From NCBI GenBank assembly GCA_027886185.1, contig WOAB01000860.1:1-64000 (forward strand): a stretch of 64,000 bases of DNA. The letters run 5' to 3'. Position 1 is the first letter of the stretch. Every line of letters begins with the position of its first letter. Below the pieces are notes generated by a model. It searched no databases, was not told the DNA's origin, and worked only from the letters and a program-made list of their open reading frames with translations. The stretch is from Rheum nobile. Taxonomy: Eukaryota; Streptophyta; Magnoliopsida; Caryophyllales; Polygonaceae. Positions 53,974 through 64,000 of the stretch are shown one piece after another. A program made the translations under genes and the position numbers.

Positions 53974-54189
53974 GTCAACTCTACTCCCCATTTATTACTT
54001 CTACCCTCTCGATCCCAACTTCAAACCTTCGTAACTTTCTGCACGGGTGCCCGATTCGCGCGTATAATATGTCAAATGAAAGCTCTCTCCGTTATCTACG
54101 CAGCCCGTGGGAGAAACGTCATAGGATAAATCGATTGGAGCAACGCTTTTTCCAAAATAAGGAAAAAAAACGACGAAAACGATAAAAAG

Positions 54190-54309
54190 AGGGGTGCAAC
54201 ACGAGGACTTCCCAGGAGGTCACCCATCCTAGTACTACTCTCGCCCAAGCACGCTTAACTTCGGAGTTCTGATGGGATCCGGTGCATTAGTGCTGGTATG
54301 ATCGCACCC
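54190..54309 (-). rRNA. 5S rRNA gene (beta 1, second block)
   Basis: Consensus; ACTCCCCATT flank to the left. Confidence 0.95.
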
Positions 54310-54524
54310 GTCAACTCTACTCGCCATTTATTACTTCTACCCTCTCGATCCCAACTTCAAACCATCGTAACTTTCTGCACGGGTGCCCGATTCGCGCGTA
54401 TAATATGTCAAATGAAAGCTCTCTCCGTTATCTACACAGCCCGTGGGAGAAACGTCATAGGATAAATCAATTGGAGCAACGCTTTTTCCAAAATACAAAA
54501 AAAAACGACAAAAACGATAAAAAG

Positions 54525-54644
54525 AGGGGTGCAACACAAGGAATTCCTAGGAGGTCACCCATCCTAGTACTACTCTCGCCCCAGCACGCTTAACTTCGGA
54601 GTTCTGATGGGATCCGGTGCATTAGTGCTGGTATGATCGCACCC
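54525..54644 (-). rRNA. 5S rRNA gene variant T63G, G97A, G102T, C107T
   Basis: Triple beta variant plus T63G in box A. Confidence 0.91.
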
Positions 54645-54860
54645 GTCAACTCTACTCGCCATTTATTACTTCTACCCCCTCGATCCCAACTTCAAACCAT
54701 CGTAACTTTCTGCACGGGTGCCCGATTCGCGCATATAATATGTCAAATGAAATCTCTCTCCGTTATCTACGCAGCCCGTGGGAGAAACGTCATAGGATAA
54801 ATCAATTGGAGCAACGCTTTTTCCAAAATACGAAAAAAAAACGACGAAAACGATAAAAAG

Positions 54861-54977
54861 AGGGGTGCAACACGACTTCCCAGGAGGTCACCCATCCTAG
54901 TACTACTCTCGCCCAAGCACGCTTAACTTCGGAGTTCTGATGGGATCCGGTGCATTAGTGCTGGTATGATCGCACCC
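54861..54977 (-). rRNA. 5S rRNA gene variant, 3-nt deletion
   Basis: 117 nt; one extra A in the downstream spacer run. Confidence 0.9.
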
Positions 54978-55194
54978 GTCAACTCTACTCGCCATTTATT
55001 ACTTCTACCCTCTCGATCCCAACTTCAAACCATCGTAACTTTCTGCACGGGTGCCCGATTCGCGCGTATAATATGTCAAATGAAAGCTCTCTCCGTTATC
55101 TACGCAGCCCGTGGGAGAAACGTCATAGGATAAATCAATTGGAGCAACGCTTTTTCCAAAATAAGGAAAAAAAAACGACGAAAACGATAAAAAG

Positions 55195-55314
55195 AGGGGT
55201 GCAACACAAGGACTTCCCAGGAGGTCACCCATCCTAGTACTACTCTCGCCCAAGCACGCTTAACTTCGGAGTTCTGATGGGATCCGGTGCATTAGTGCTG
55301 GTATGATCGCACCC
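55195..55314 (-). rRNA. 5S rRNA gene variant C107T
   Basis: C107T; alpha-4 type. Confidence 0.95.
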
Positions 55315-55529
55315 GTCAACTCTACTCGCCATTTATTACTTCTACCCTCTCGATCCCAACTTCAAACCTTCGTAACTTTCTGTACGGGTGCCCGATTCGC
55401 GCGTATAATATGTCAAATGAAAGCTCTCTCCGTTATCTACGCAGCCCGTGGGAGAAACGTCATAGGATAAATCAATTGGAGCAACGCTTTTTCCAAAATA
55501 CGAAAAAAAATGACGAAAACGATAAAAAG

Positions 55530-55649
55530 AGGGGTGCAACACGAGGACTTCCCAGGAGGTCACCCATCCTAGTACTACTCTCGCCCAAGCACGCTTAACT
55601 TCGGAGTTCTGATGGGATCCGGTGCATTAGTGCTGGTATGATCGCACCC
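55530..55649 (-). rRNA. 5S rRNA gene, -1 A
   Basis: Consensus body, -1 A; alpha-5 type spacer to the left. Confidence 0.95.
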
Positions 55650-55865
55650 TTCAACTCTACTCGCCATTTATTACTTCTACCCTCTCGATCCCAACTCCAA
55701 ACCATCGTAACTTTCTGCACGGGTGCCCGATTCGCGCGTATAATATGTCAAATGAAAGCTCTCTCCGTTATCTACGCAGCCCGTGGGAGAAACGTCATAG
55801 GATAAATCGATTGGAGCAACGCTTTTTCCAAAATAAGGAAAAAAAACGACGAAAACGATAAAAAG

Positions 55866-55985
55866 AGGGGTGCAACACGAGGACTTCCCACGAGGTCACC
55901 CATCCTAGTACTACTCTCGCCCAAGCACGCTTAACTTCGGAGTTCTGATGGGATCCGGTGCATTAGTGCTGGTATGATCGCACCC
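55866..55985 (-). rRNA. 5S rRNA gene variant C95G (alpha 1)
   Basis: C95G in box C; first copy of the alpha triplet. Confidence 0.94.
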
Positions 55986-56181
55986 GTCAACTCTACTCGC
56001 CATTTATTACTTCTACCCTCTCGATCCCAACTTCAAACCATCGTAACTTTCTGCACGGGTGCCCGATTCGCGCGTATAATATGTCAAATGAAAGCCCTCT
56101 CCGTTATCTACGCAGCCCGTGGGAGAAACGTCATAGGATAAACGTCAAAATACAAAAAAAAACGACGAAAACGATAAAAAG

Positions 56182-56301
56182 AGGGGTGCAACACGAGGAC
56201 TTCCCAGGAGGTCACCCATCCTAGTACTACTCTCGCCCAAGCACGCTTAACTTCGGAGTTCTGATGGGATCCGGTGCATTAGTGCTGGTATGATCGCACC
56301 C
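56182..56301 (-). rRNA. 5S rRNA gene (alpha 2)
   Basis: Consensus; shortened spacer to the left. Confidence 0.95.
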
Positions 56302-56518
56302 GTCAACTCTACTCGCCATTTAATACTTCTACCCTCTCGATCCCAACTTCAAACCTTCGTAACTTTCTGCACGGGTGCCCGATTCTCGCGTATAATATGT
56401 CAAATGAAAGCTCTCTCCTTTATCTACGCAGCCCTTGGGAGAAACGTCATAGGATAAATCGATTGGAGCAACGCTTTTTCCAAAATAAGGAAAAAAAAAC
56501 GACGAAAACGATAAAAAG

Positions 56519-56638
56519 AGGGGTGCAACACGAGGACTTCCCAGGAGGTCACCCATCCTAGTACTACTCTCGCCCAAGCACGCTTAACGTCGGAGTTCTG
56601 ATGGGATCCGGTGCATTAGTGCTGGTATGATCGCACCC
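56519..56638 (-). rRNA. 5S rRNA gene variant A50C (alpha 3)
   Basis: A50C in box A; A9 run in the downstream spacer. Confidence 0.94.
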
Positions 56639-56855
56639 GTCAACTCTACTCGCCATTTATTACTTCTACCCTCTCGATCCCAACTTCAAACCATCGTAAC
56701 TTTCTGCACGGGTGCCCGATTCGCGCGTATAATATGTCAAATGAAAGCTCTCTCCGTTATCTACGCAGCCCGTGGGAGAAACGTCATAGGATAAATCAAT
56801 TGGAGCAACGCTTTTTCCAAAATAAGGAAAAAAAAACGACGAAAACGATAAAAAG

Positions 56856-56975
56856 AGGGGTGCAACACAAGGACTTCCCAGGAGGTCACCCATCCTAGTA
56901 CTACTCTCGCCCAAGCACGCTTAACTTCGGAGTTCTGATGGGATCCGGTGCATTAGTGCTGGTATGATCGCACCC
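56856..56975 (-). rRNA. 5S rRNA gene variant C107T (alpha 4)
   Basis: C107T. Confidence 0.95.
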
Positions 56976-57190
56976 GTCAACTCTACTCGCCATTTATTAC
57001 TTCTACCCTCTCGATCCCAACTTCAAACCTTCGTAACTTTCTGTACGGGTGCCCGATTCGCGCGTATAATATGTCAAATGAAAGCTCTCTCCGTTATCTA
57101 CGCAGCCCGTGGGAGAAACGTCATAGGATAAATCAATTGGAGCAACGCTTTTTCCAAAATACGAAAAAAAATGACGAAAACGATAAAAAG

Positions 57191-57310
57191 AGGGGTGCAA
57201 CACGAGGACTTCCCAGGAGGTCACCCATCCTAGTACTACTCTCGCCCAAGCACGCTTAACTTCGGAGTTCTGATGGGATCCGGTGCATTAGTGCTGGTAT
57301 GATCGCACCC
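57191..57310 (-). rRNA. 5S rRNA gene, -1 A (alpha 5)
   Basis: Consensus body, -1 A. Confidence 0.95.
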
Positions 57311-57526
57311 TTCAACTCTACTCGCCATTTATTACTTCTACCCTCTCGATCCCAACTCCAAACCATCGTAACTTTCTGCACGGGTGCCCGATTCGCGCGT
57401 ATAATATGTCAAATGAAAGCTCTCTCCGTTATCTACGCAGCCCGTGGGAGAAACGTCATAGGATAAATCGATTGGAGCAACGCTTTTTCCAAAATAAGGA
57501 AAAAAAACGACGAAAACGATAAAAAG

Positions 57527-57646
57527 AGGGGTGCAACACGAGGACTTCCCACGAGGTCACCCATCCTAGTACTACTCTCGCCCAAGCACGCTTAACTTCG
57601 GAGTTCTGATGGGATCCGGTGCATTAGTGCTGGTATGATCGCACCC
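57527..57646 (-). rRNA. 5S rRNA gene variant C95G (alpha 1)
   Basis: C95G in box C; second copy of the triplet. Confidence 0.94.
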
Positions 57647-57843
57647 GTCAACTCTACTCGCCATTTATTACTTCTACCCTCTCGATCCCAACTTCAAACC
57701 ATCGTAACTTTCTGCACGGGTGCCCGATTCGCGCGTATAATATGTCAAATGAAAGCCCTCTCCGTTATCTACGCAGCCCGTGGGAGAAACGTCATAGGAT
57801 AAACGTCAAAATACAAAAAAAAAACGACGAAAACGATAAAAAG

Positions 57844-57963
57844 AGGGGTGCAACACGAGGACTTCCCAGGAGGTCACCCATCCTAGTACTACTCTCGCCC
57901 AAGCACGCTTAACTTCGGAGTTCTGATGGGATCCGGTGCATTAGTGCTGGTATGATCGCACCC
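57844..57963 (-). rRNA. 5S rRNA gene (alpha 2)
   Basis: Consensus; shortened spacer with one extra A (317-bp unit). Confidence 0.95.
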
Positions 57964-58179
57964 GTCAACTCTACTCGCCATTTAATACTTCTACCCTCTC
58001 GATCCCAACTTCAAACCTTCGTAACTTTCTGCACGGGTGCCCGATTCTCGCGTATAATATGTCAAATGAAAGCTCTCTCCTTTATCTACGCAGCCCTTGG
58101 GAGAAACGTCATAGGATAAATCGATTGGAGCAACGCTTTTTCCAAAATAAGGAAAAAAAACGACGAAAACGATAAAAAG

Positions 58180-58299
58180 AGGGGTGCAACACGAGGACTT
58201 CCCAGGAGGTCACCCATCCTAGTACTACTCTCGCCCAAGCACGCTTAACGTCGGAGTTCTGATGGGATCCGGTGCATTAGTGCTGGTATGATCGCACCC
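58180..58299 (-). rRNA. 5S rRNA gene variant A50C (alpha 3)
   Basis: A50C in box A. Confidence 0.94.
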
Positions 58300-58515
58300 G
58301 TCAACTCTACTCGCCATTTATTACTTCTACCCTCTCGATCCCAACTTCAAACCATCGTAACTTTCTGCACGGGTGCCCGATTCGCGCGTATAATATGTCA
58401 AATGAAAGCTCTCTCCGTTATCTACGCAGCCCGTGGTAGAAACGTCATAGGATAAATCAATTGGAGCAACGCTTTTTCCAAAATAAGGAAAAAAAACTAC
58501 GAAAACGATAAAAAG

Positions 58516-58635
58516 AGGGGTGCAACACAAGGACTTCCCAGGAGGTCACCCATCCTAGTACTACTCTCGCCCAAGCACGCTTAACTTCGGAGTTCTGATG
58601 GGATCCGGTGCATTAGTGCTGGTATGATCGCACCC
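58516..58635 (-). rRNA. 5S rRNA gene variant C107T (alpha 4)
   Basis: C107T; spacer to the left has private GTGGTAG and AAACTACG. Confidence 0.95.
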
Positions 58636-58850
58636 GTCAACTCTACTCGCCATTTATTACTTCTACCCTCTCGATCCCAACTTCAAACCTTCGTAACTTT
58701 CTGTACGGGTGCCCGATTCGCGCGTATAATATGTCAAATGAAAGCTCTCTCCGTTATCTACGCAGCCCGTGGGAGAAACGTCATAGGATAAATCAATTGG
58801 AGCAACGCTTTTTCCAAAATACGAAAAAAAATGACGAAAACGATAAAAAG

Positions 58851-58970
58851 AGGGGTGCAACACGAGGACTTCCCAGGAGGTCACCCATCCTAGTACTACT
58901 CTCGCCCAAGCACGCTTAACTTCGGAGTTCTGATGGGATCCGGTGCATTAGTGCTGGTATGATGGCACCC
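58851..58970 (-). rRNA. 5S rRNA gene variant G7C, -1 A (alpha 5)
   Basis: G7C in helix I (GATGGCACCC on plus), -1 A. Confidence 0.93.
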
Positions 58971-59186
58971 TTCAACTCTACTCGCCATTTATTACTTCTA
59001 CCCTCTCGATCCCAACTCCAAACCATCGTAACTTTCTGCACGGGTGCCCGATTCGCGCGTATAATATGTCAAATGAAAGCTCTCTCCGTTATCTACGCAG
59101 CCCGTGGGAGAAACGTCATAGGATAAATCGATTGGAGCAACGCTTTTTCCAAAATAAGGAAAAAAAACGACGAAAACGATAAAAAG

Positions 59187-59306
59187 AGGGGTGCAACACG
59201 AGGACTTCCCACGAGGTCACCCATCCTAGTACTACTCTCGCCCAAGCACGCTTAACTTCGGAGTTCTGATGGGATCCGGTGCATTAGTGCTGGTATGATC
59301 GCACCC
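59187..59306 (-). rRNA. 5S rRNA gene variant C95G (alpha 1)
   Basis: C95G in box C; third copy of the triplet. Confidence 0.94.
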
Positions 59307-59502
59307 GTCAACTCTACTCGCCATTTATTACTTCTACCCTCTCGATCCCAACTTCAAACCATCGTAACTTTCTGCACGGGTGCCCGATTCGCGCGTATAA
59401 TATGTCAAATGAAAGCCCTCTCCGTTATCTACGCAGCCCGTGGGAGAAACGTCATAGGATAAACGTCAAAATACAAAAAAAAACGACGAAAACGATAAAA
59501 AG

Positions 59503-59622
59503 AGGGGTGCAACACGAGGACTTCCCAGGAGGTCACCCATCCTAGTACTACTCTCGCCCAAGCACGCTTAACTTCGGAGTTCTGATGGGATCCGGTGCAT
59601 TAGTGCTGGTATGATCGCACCC
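59503..59622 (-). rRNA. 5S rRNA gene (alpha 2)
   Basis: Consensus; shortened spacer to the left. Confidence 0.95.
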
Positions 59623-59838
59623 GTCAACTCTACTCGCCATTTAATACTTCTACCCTCTCGATCCCAACTTCAAACCTTCGTAACTTTCTGCACGGGTGCC
59701 CGATTCTCGCGTATAATATGTCAAATGAAAGCTCTCTCCTTTATCTACGCAGCCCTTGGGAGAAACGTCATAGGATAAATCGATTGGAGCAACGCTTTTT
59801 CCAAAATAAGGAAAAAAAACGACGAAAACGATAAAAAG

Positions 59839-59958
59839 AGGGGTGCAACACGAGGACTTCCCAGGAGGTCACCCATCCTAGTACTACTCTCGCCCAAGCA
59901 CGCTTAACGTCGGAGTTCTGATGGGATCCGGTGCATTAGTGCTGGTATGATCGCACCC
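59839..59958 (-). rRNA. 5S rRNA gene variant A50C (alpha 3)
   Basis: A50C in box A. Confidence 0.94.
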
Positions 59959-60175
59959 GTCAACTCTACTCGCCATTTATTACTTCTACCCTCTCGATCC
60001 CAACTTCAAACCATCGTAACTTTCTGCACGGGTGCCCGATTCGCGCGTATAATATGTCAAATGAAAGCTCTGTCCGTTATCTACGCAGCCCGTGGGAGAA
60101 ACGTCATAGGATAAATCAATTGGAGCAACGCTTTTTCCAAAATAAGGAAAAAAAAACGACGAAAACGATAAAAAG

Positions 60176-60295
60176 AGGGGTGCAACACAAGGACTTCCCA
60201 GGAGGTCACCCATCCTAGTACTACTCTCGCCCAAGCACGCTTAACTTCGGAGTTCTGATGGGATCCGGTGCATTAGTGCTGGTATGATCGCACCC
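60176..60295 (-). rRNA. 5S rRNA gene variant C107T (alpha 4)
   Basis: C107T; spacer to the left has CTGTCCG. Confidence 0.95.
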
Positions 60296-60510
60296 GTCAA
60301 CTCTACTCGCCATTTATTACTTCTACCCTCTCGATCCCAACTTCAAACCTTCGTAACTTTCTGTACGGGTGCCCGATTCGCGCGTATAATATGTCAAATG
60401 AAAGCTCTCTCCGTTATCTACGCAGCCCGTGGGAGAAACGTCATAGGATAAATCAATTGGAGCAACGCTTTTTCCAAAATACGAAAAAAAATGACGAAAA
60501 CGATAAAAAG

Positions 60511-60630
60511 AGGGGTGCAACACGAGGACTTCCCAGGAGGTCACCCATCCTAGTACTACTCTCGCCCAAGCACGCTTAACTTCGGAGTTCTGATGGGATC
60601 CGGTGCATTAGTGCTGGTATGATCGCACCC
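60511..60630 (-). rRNA. 5S rRNA gene (alpha 5)
   Basis: Consensus with C at -1, unlike the two preceding alpha-5 genes. Confidence 0.95.
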
Positions 60631-60846
60631 GTCAACTCTACTCCCCATTTATTACTTCTACCCTCTCGATCCCAACTTCAAACCTTCGTAACTTTCTGCA
60701 CGGGTGCCCGATTCGCGCGTATAATATGTCAAATGAAAGCTCTCTCCGTTATCTACGCAGCCCGTGGGAGAAACGTCATAGGATAAATCGATTGGAGCAA
60801 CGCTTTTTCCAAAATAAGGAAAAAAAACGACGAAAACGATAAAAAG

Positions 60847-60966
60847 AGGGGTGCAACACGAGGACTTCCCAGGAGGTCACCCATCCTAGTACTACTCTCG
60901 CCCAAGCACGCTTAACTTCGGAGTTCTGATGGGATCCGGTGCATTAGTGCTGGTATGATCGCACCC
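60847..60966 (-). rRNA. 5S rRNA gene (beta 1)
   Basis: Consensus; ACTCCCCATT flank to the left. Confidence 0.95.
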
Positions 60967-61181
60967 GTCAACTCTACTCGCCATTTATTACTTCTACCCT
61001 CTCGATCCCAACTTCAAACCATCGTAACTTTCTGCACGGGTGCCCGATTCGCGCGTATAATATGTCAAATGAAAGCTCTCTCCGTTATCTACACAGCCCG
61101 TGGGAGAAACGTCATAGGATAAATCAATTGGAGCAACTCTTTTTCCAAAATACAAAAAAAAACGACAAAAACGATAAAAAG

Positions 61182-61301
61182 AGGGGTGCAACACAAGGAA
61201 TTCCTAGGAGGTCACCCATCCTAGTACTACTCTCGCCCAAGCACGCTTAACTTCGGAGTTCTGATGGGATCCGGTGCATTAGTGCTGGTATGATCGCACC
61301 C
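61182..61301 (-). rRNA. 5S rRNA gene variant G97A, G102T, C107T (beta 2)
   Basis: Triple variant as at 48866. Confidence 0.92.
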
Positions 61302-61516
61302 GTCAACTCTACTCGCCATTTATTACTTCTACCCCATCGATCCCAACTTCAAACCATCGTAACTGTCTGCACGGGTGCCCGATTCGCGCATATAATATGT
61401 CAAATGAAAGCTCTCTCCGTTATCTACGCAGCCCGTGGGAGAAACGTCATAGGATAAATCAATTGGAGCAACGCTTTTTCCAAAATACGAAAAAAAACGA
61501 CGAAAACGATAAAAAG

Positions 61517-61633
61517 AGGGGTGCAACACGACTTCCCAGGAGGTCACCCATCCTAGTACTACTCTCGCCCAAGCACGCTTAACTTCGGTGTTCTGATGGG
61601 ATCCGGTGCATTAGTGCTGGTATGATCGCACCC
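61517..61633 (-). rRNA. 5S rRNA gene variant, 3-nt deletion, T45A (beta 3)
   Basis: 117 nt with an additional T45A. Confidence 0.9.
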
Positions 61634-61848
61634 GTCAACTCTACTCGCCATTTAATACTTCTACCCTCTCGATCCCAACTTCAAACCTTCGTAACTTTCT
61701 GCACGGGTGCCCGATTCGCGCGTATAATATGTCAAATGAAAGCTCTCTCCGTTATCTACGCAGCCCGTGGGAGAAACGTCATAGGATAAATCGATTGGAG
61801 CAACGCTTTTTCCAAAATAAGGAAAAAAACGACGAAAACGATAAAAAG

Positions 61849-61968
61849 AGGGGTGCAACACGAGGACTTCCCAGGAGGTCACCCATCCTAGTACTACTCT
61901 CGCCCAAGCACGCTTAACTTCGGAGTTCTAATGGGATCCGGTGCATTAGTGCTGGTATGATCGCACCC
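61849..61968 (-). rRNA. 5S rRNA gene variant C39T
   Basis: C39T; class P-like spacer to the left with a shorter A run. Confidence 0.94.
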
Positions 61969-62183
61969 GTCAACTCTACTCGCCATTTATTACTTCTACC
62001 CTCTCGATCCCAACTTCAAACCATCGTAACTTTCTTCACGGGTGCCCGATTCGCGCGTATAATATGTCAAATGAAAGCTCTCTCCGTTATCTACGCAGCC
62101 CGTGGGAGAAACGTCATAGGATAAATCAATTGGAGCAACGCTTTTTCCAAAATACAAAAAAAAACGACACAAACGATAAAAAG

Positions 62184-62303
62184 AGGGGTGCAACACAAGG
62201 ACTTCCCAGGAGGTCACCCATCCTAGTACTACTCTCGCCCAAGCACGCTTAACTTCGGAGTTCTGATGGGATCCGGTGCATTAGTGCTGGTATGATCGCT
62301 CCC
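62184..62303 (-). rRNA. 5S rRNA gene variant T4A, C107T
   Basis: T4A in helix I and C107T. Confidence 0.93.
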
Positions 62304-62517
62304 GTCAACTCTACTCGCCATTTATTACTTCTACCCTCTCGATCCCAACTTCAAACATTCGTAACTTTCTGTACGGGTGCCCGATTCGCGCGTATAATAT
62401 GTCAAATGAAAGCTCTCTCCGTTATCTACGCAGCCCGTGGGAGAAACGTCATAGGATAAATCAATTGGAGCAACGCTTTTTCCAAATTACGAAAAAAACG
62501 ACGAAAACGATAAAAAG

Positions 62518-62637
62518 AGGGGTGCAACACGAGGACTTCCCAGGAGGTCACCCATCCTAGTACTACTCTCGCCCAAGCACGCTTAACTTCGGAGTTCTGA
62601 TGGGATACGGTGCATTAGTGCTGGTATGATCGCACGC
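62518..62637 (-). rRNA. 5S rRNA gene, altered 5' end, G31T
   Basis: G31T destroys GGATCC; start GCGTGCG with the nested-fragment flank seen at 43778. Confidence 0.88.
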
Positions 62638-62784
62638 ATTAGTGCATTAGTGCTGGTATAATATGTCAAATGAAAGCTCGCTCCGTTATCTACGCAGCCC
62701 TTGGGAGAAACGTCATAGGATAAATCGATTGGAGCAACTCTTTTTTCCAAAATAAGGAAAAAAAACGACGAAAACGATAAAAAG

Positions 62785-62904
62785 AGGGGTGCAACATGAG
62801 GACTTCCCAGGAGGTCACCCATCCTAGTACTACTCTCGCCAAAGCACGCTTAACTTCGGAGTTCTGATGGGATCCGGTGCATTAGTGCTGGTATGATCGC
62901 ACCC
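62785..62904 (-). rRNA. 5S rRNA gene variant G64T, G108A
   Basis: G64T at the end of box A and G108A, both shared with the deleted pseudogenes at 44312 and 45558, but here positions 12-40 are present. It looks like their undeleted relative. Confidence 0.92.
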
Positions 62905-63118
62905 GTCAACTCTACTCGCCATTTATTACTTCTACCCTCTCGATCCCAACTTCAAACCTTCGTAACTTTCTGTACGGGTGCCCGATTCGCGCGTATAATA
63001 TGTCAAATGAAAGCTCTCTCCGTTATCTACGCAGCCCGTGGGAGAAACGTAATAGGATAAATCAATTGGAGCAACGCTTTTTCCAAAATACGAAAAAAAC
63101 GACGAAAACGATAAAAAG

Positions 63119-63238
63119 AGGGGTGCAACACGAAGACTTCCCAGGAGGTCACCCATCCTAGTACTACTCTCGCCCAAGCACACTTAACTTCGGAGTTCTG
63201 ATGGGATCCGGTGCATTAGTGCTGGTATGATCGCACCC
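63119..63238 (-). rRNA. 5S rRNA gene variant C57T, C105T
   Basis: C57T in box A and C105T. Confidence 0.93.
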
Positions 63239-63454
63239 GTCAACTCTACTCCCCATTTATTACTTCTACCCTCTCGATCCCAACTTCAAACCTTCGTAAC
63301 TTTCTGCACGGGTGCCCGATTCGCGCGTATAATATGTCAAATGAAAGCTCTCTCCGTTATCTACGCAGCCCGTGGGAGAAACGTCATAGGATAAATCGAT
63401 TGGAGCAACGCTTTTTCCAAAATAAGGAAAAAAAACGACGAAAACGATAAAAAG

Positions 63455-63574
63455 AGGGGTGCAACACGAGGACTTCCCAGGAGGTCACCCATCCTAGTAC
63501 TACTCTCGCCCAAGCACGCTTAACTTCGGAGTTCTGATGGGATCCGGTGCATTAGTGCTGGTATGATCGCACCC
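63455..63574 (-). rRNA. 5S rRNA gene
   Basis: Consensus; ACTCCCCATT flank to the left (beta-1 type). Confidence 0.95.
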
Positions 63575-63790
63575 GTCAACTCTACTCGCCATTTATTACT
63601 TCTACCCTCTCGATCCCAACTTCAAACCATCGTAACTTTCTGCACGGGTGCCCGATTCGCGCGTATAATATGTCAAATGAAAGCTCTCTCCGTTATCTAC
63701 GCAGCCCGTGGGAGAAACGTCATAGGATAAATCAATTGGAGCAACGCTTTTTCCAAAATACAAAAAAAAAACGACAAAAACGATAAAAAG

Positions 63791-63910
63791 AGGGGTGCAA
63801 CACAAGGACTTCCCAGGAGGTCACCCATCCTAGTACTACTCTCGCCCAAGCACGCTTAACTTCGGAGTTCTGATGGGATCCGGTGCATTAGTGTTGGTAT
63901 GATCGCACCC
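63791..63910 (-). rRNA. 5S rRNA gene variant G17A, C107T, last in window
   Basis: G17A and C107T. Its upstream spacer (63911-64000) is cut by the window end; the array evidently continues. Confidence 0.93.
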
Positions 63911-64000
63911 GTCAACTCTACTCGCCATTTATTACTTCTACCCTCTCGATCCCAACTTCAAACCTTCGTAACTTTCTGTACGGGTGCCCGATTCGCGCGT

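Larger units (their letters stand above)
52971..54977 (-). repeat. Two tandem beta blocks
   Basis: The three-unit block is present twice in a row (52971-53973 and 53974-54977, 1003 and 1004 bp). The second copy carries T63G in its middle gene and one extra A in a spacer. Confidence 0.85.
55650..60630 (-). repeat. Three tandem alpha blocks
   Basis: Three contiguous copies of the five-unit block span 55650-57310, 57311-58970 and 58971-60630 (1661, 1660 and 1660 bp). They differ only by single bases and A-run length, so this is the youngest amplification in the minus arm. Confidence 0.9.
60631..61633 (-). repeat. Beta block (3 units)
   Basis: This is a fourth copy of the three-unit block, directly after the alpha triplet. 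It has private changes CAACTCTTTT, CCCCATCGATC and T45A in its last gene. Confidence 0.85.
40884..64000 (-). repeat. Minus-strand 5S rDNA tandem arm
   Basis: The same 5S unit continues here in the opposite orientation: an 8-nt gene fragment at the junction, then 70 gene copies. Most units are 334-337 bp, but there are 316-bp units (19-bp net spacer loss), 267-bp units (about 69 bp of spacer lost) and 238-239-bp units that hold a deleted gene. Variants recur in fixed order, so the arm is built of multi-unit blocks rather than independent single units. The window ends in the spacer upstream of the last gene. Confidence 0.97.

Noticed and set aside
40884..64000. Cassandra-type terminal-repeat retrotransposon carrying 5S sequence
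   Set aside because: No primer binding site, polypurine tract or terminal repeat is seen; the 5S copies are full genes with complete spacers in tandem.

Overview
The whole 64-kb window is one tandem array of 5S ribosomal RNA genes. No protein-coding gene, transposon or other RNA gene is visible. The 120-nt gene has the flowering-plant 5S sequence, and its box A, intermediate element and box C fall at positions 50-64, 67-72 and 80-97, as known from Arabidopsis. Together with a roughly 336-bp repeat unit in long head-to-tail blocks, this points to a nuclear chromosome of an angiosperm. The species cannot be named from the sequence alone.

Layout. Positions 1-40883 are a plus-strand arm with one partial and 121 full-length genes. 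Positions 40884-64000 are a minus-strand arm with an 8-nt gene fragment at the junction and 70 further copies: 68 full or near-full length and 2 internally deleted pseudogenes. The two arms converge at one switch point, 40883/40884, so the locus is a giant inverted repeat with a 55-nt asymmetric centre.

Unit structure. Each unit is a 120-nt gene, a T5 terminator two bases after it, a spacer of about 216 bp with a second T8-T10 run, and a short AT-rich TATA-like element at -24 to -17 before the next gene. Two main plus-arm spacer classes exist. Class P has the T run followed by CCTTATTTTGG; P8 and P9 mean 8 or 9 Ts, giving 336- or 337-bp units. Class G has the T run followed by GTATTTTGG, usually giving 335-bp units. 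Several spacers are P/G chimeras.

Homogeneity is graded. From 1 to about 28 kb the genes look identical and the spacers belong to few classes. From about 30 kb to the junction, genes and spacers carry substitutions grouped into higher-order repeats (a 7-unit and a 6-unit period). The minus arm is the most rearranged: it has a 5-unit block (alpha, about 1660 bp), a 3-unit block (beta, about 1003 bp), a 4656-bp-offset duplication, spacer deletions, nested gene fragments and gene deletions. Several gene variants (box C C95G and C94T, C117T) occur on both arms, so the arms share ancestry and the inversion arose inside an already diversified array. Gene positions in the entries are numbered 5' to 3' on the transcribed strand with the first G as +1; substitutions are relative to the left-arm consensus.
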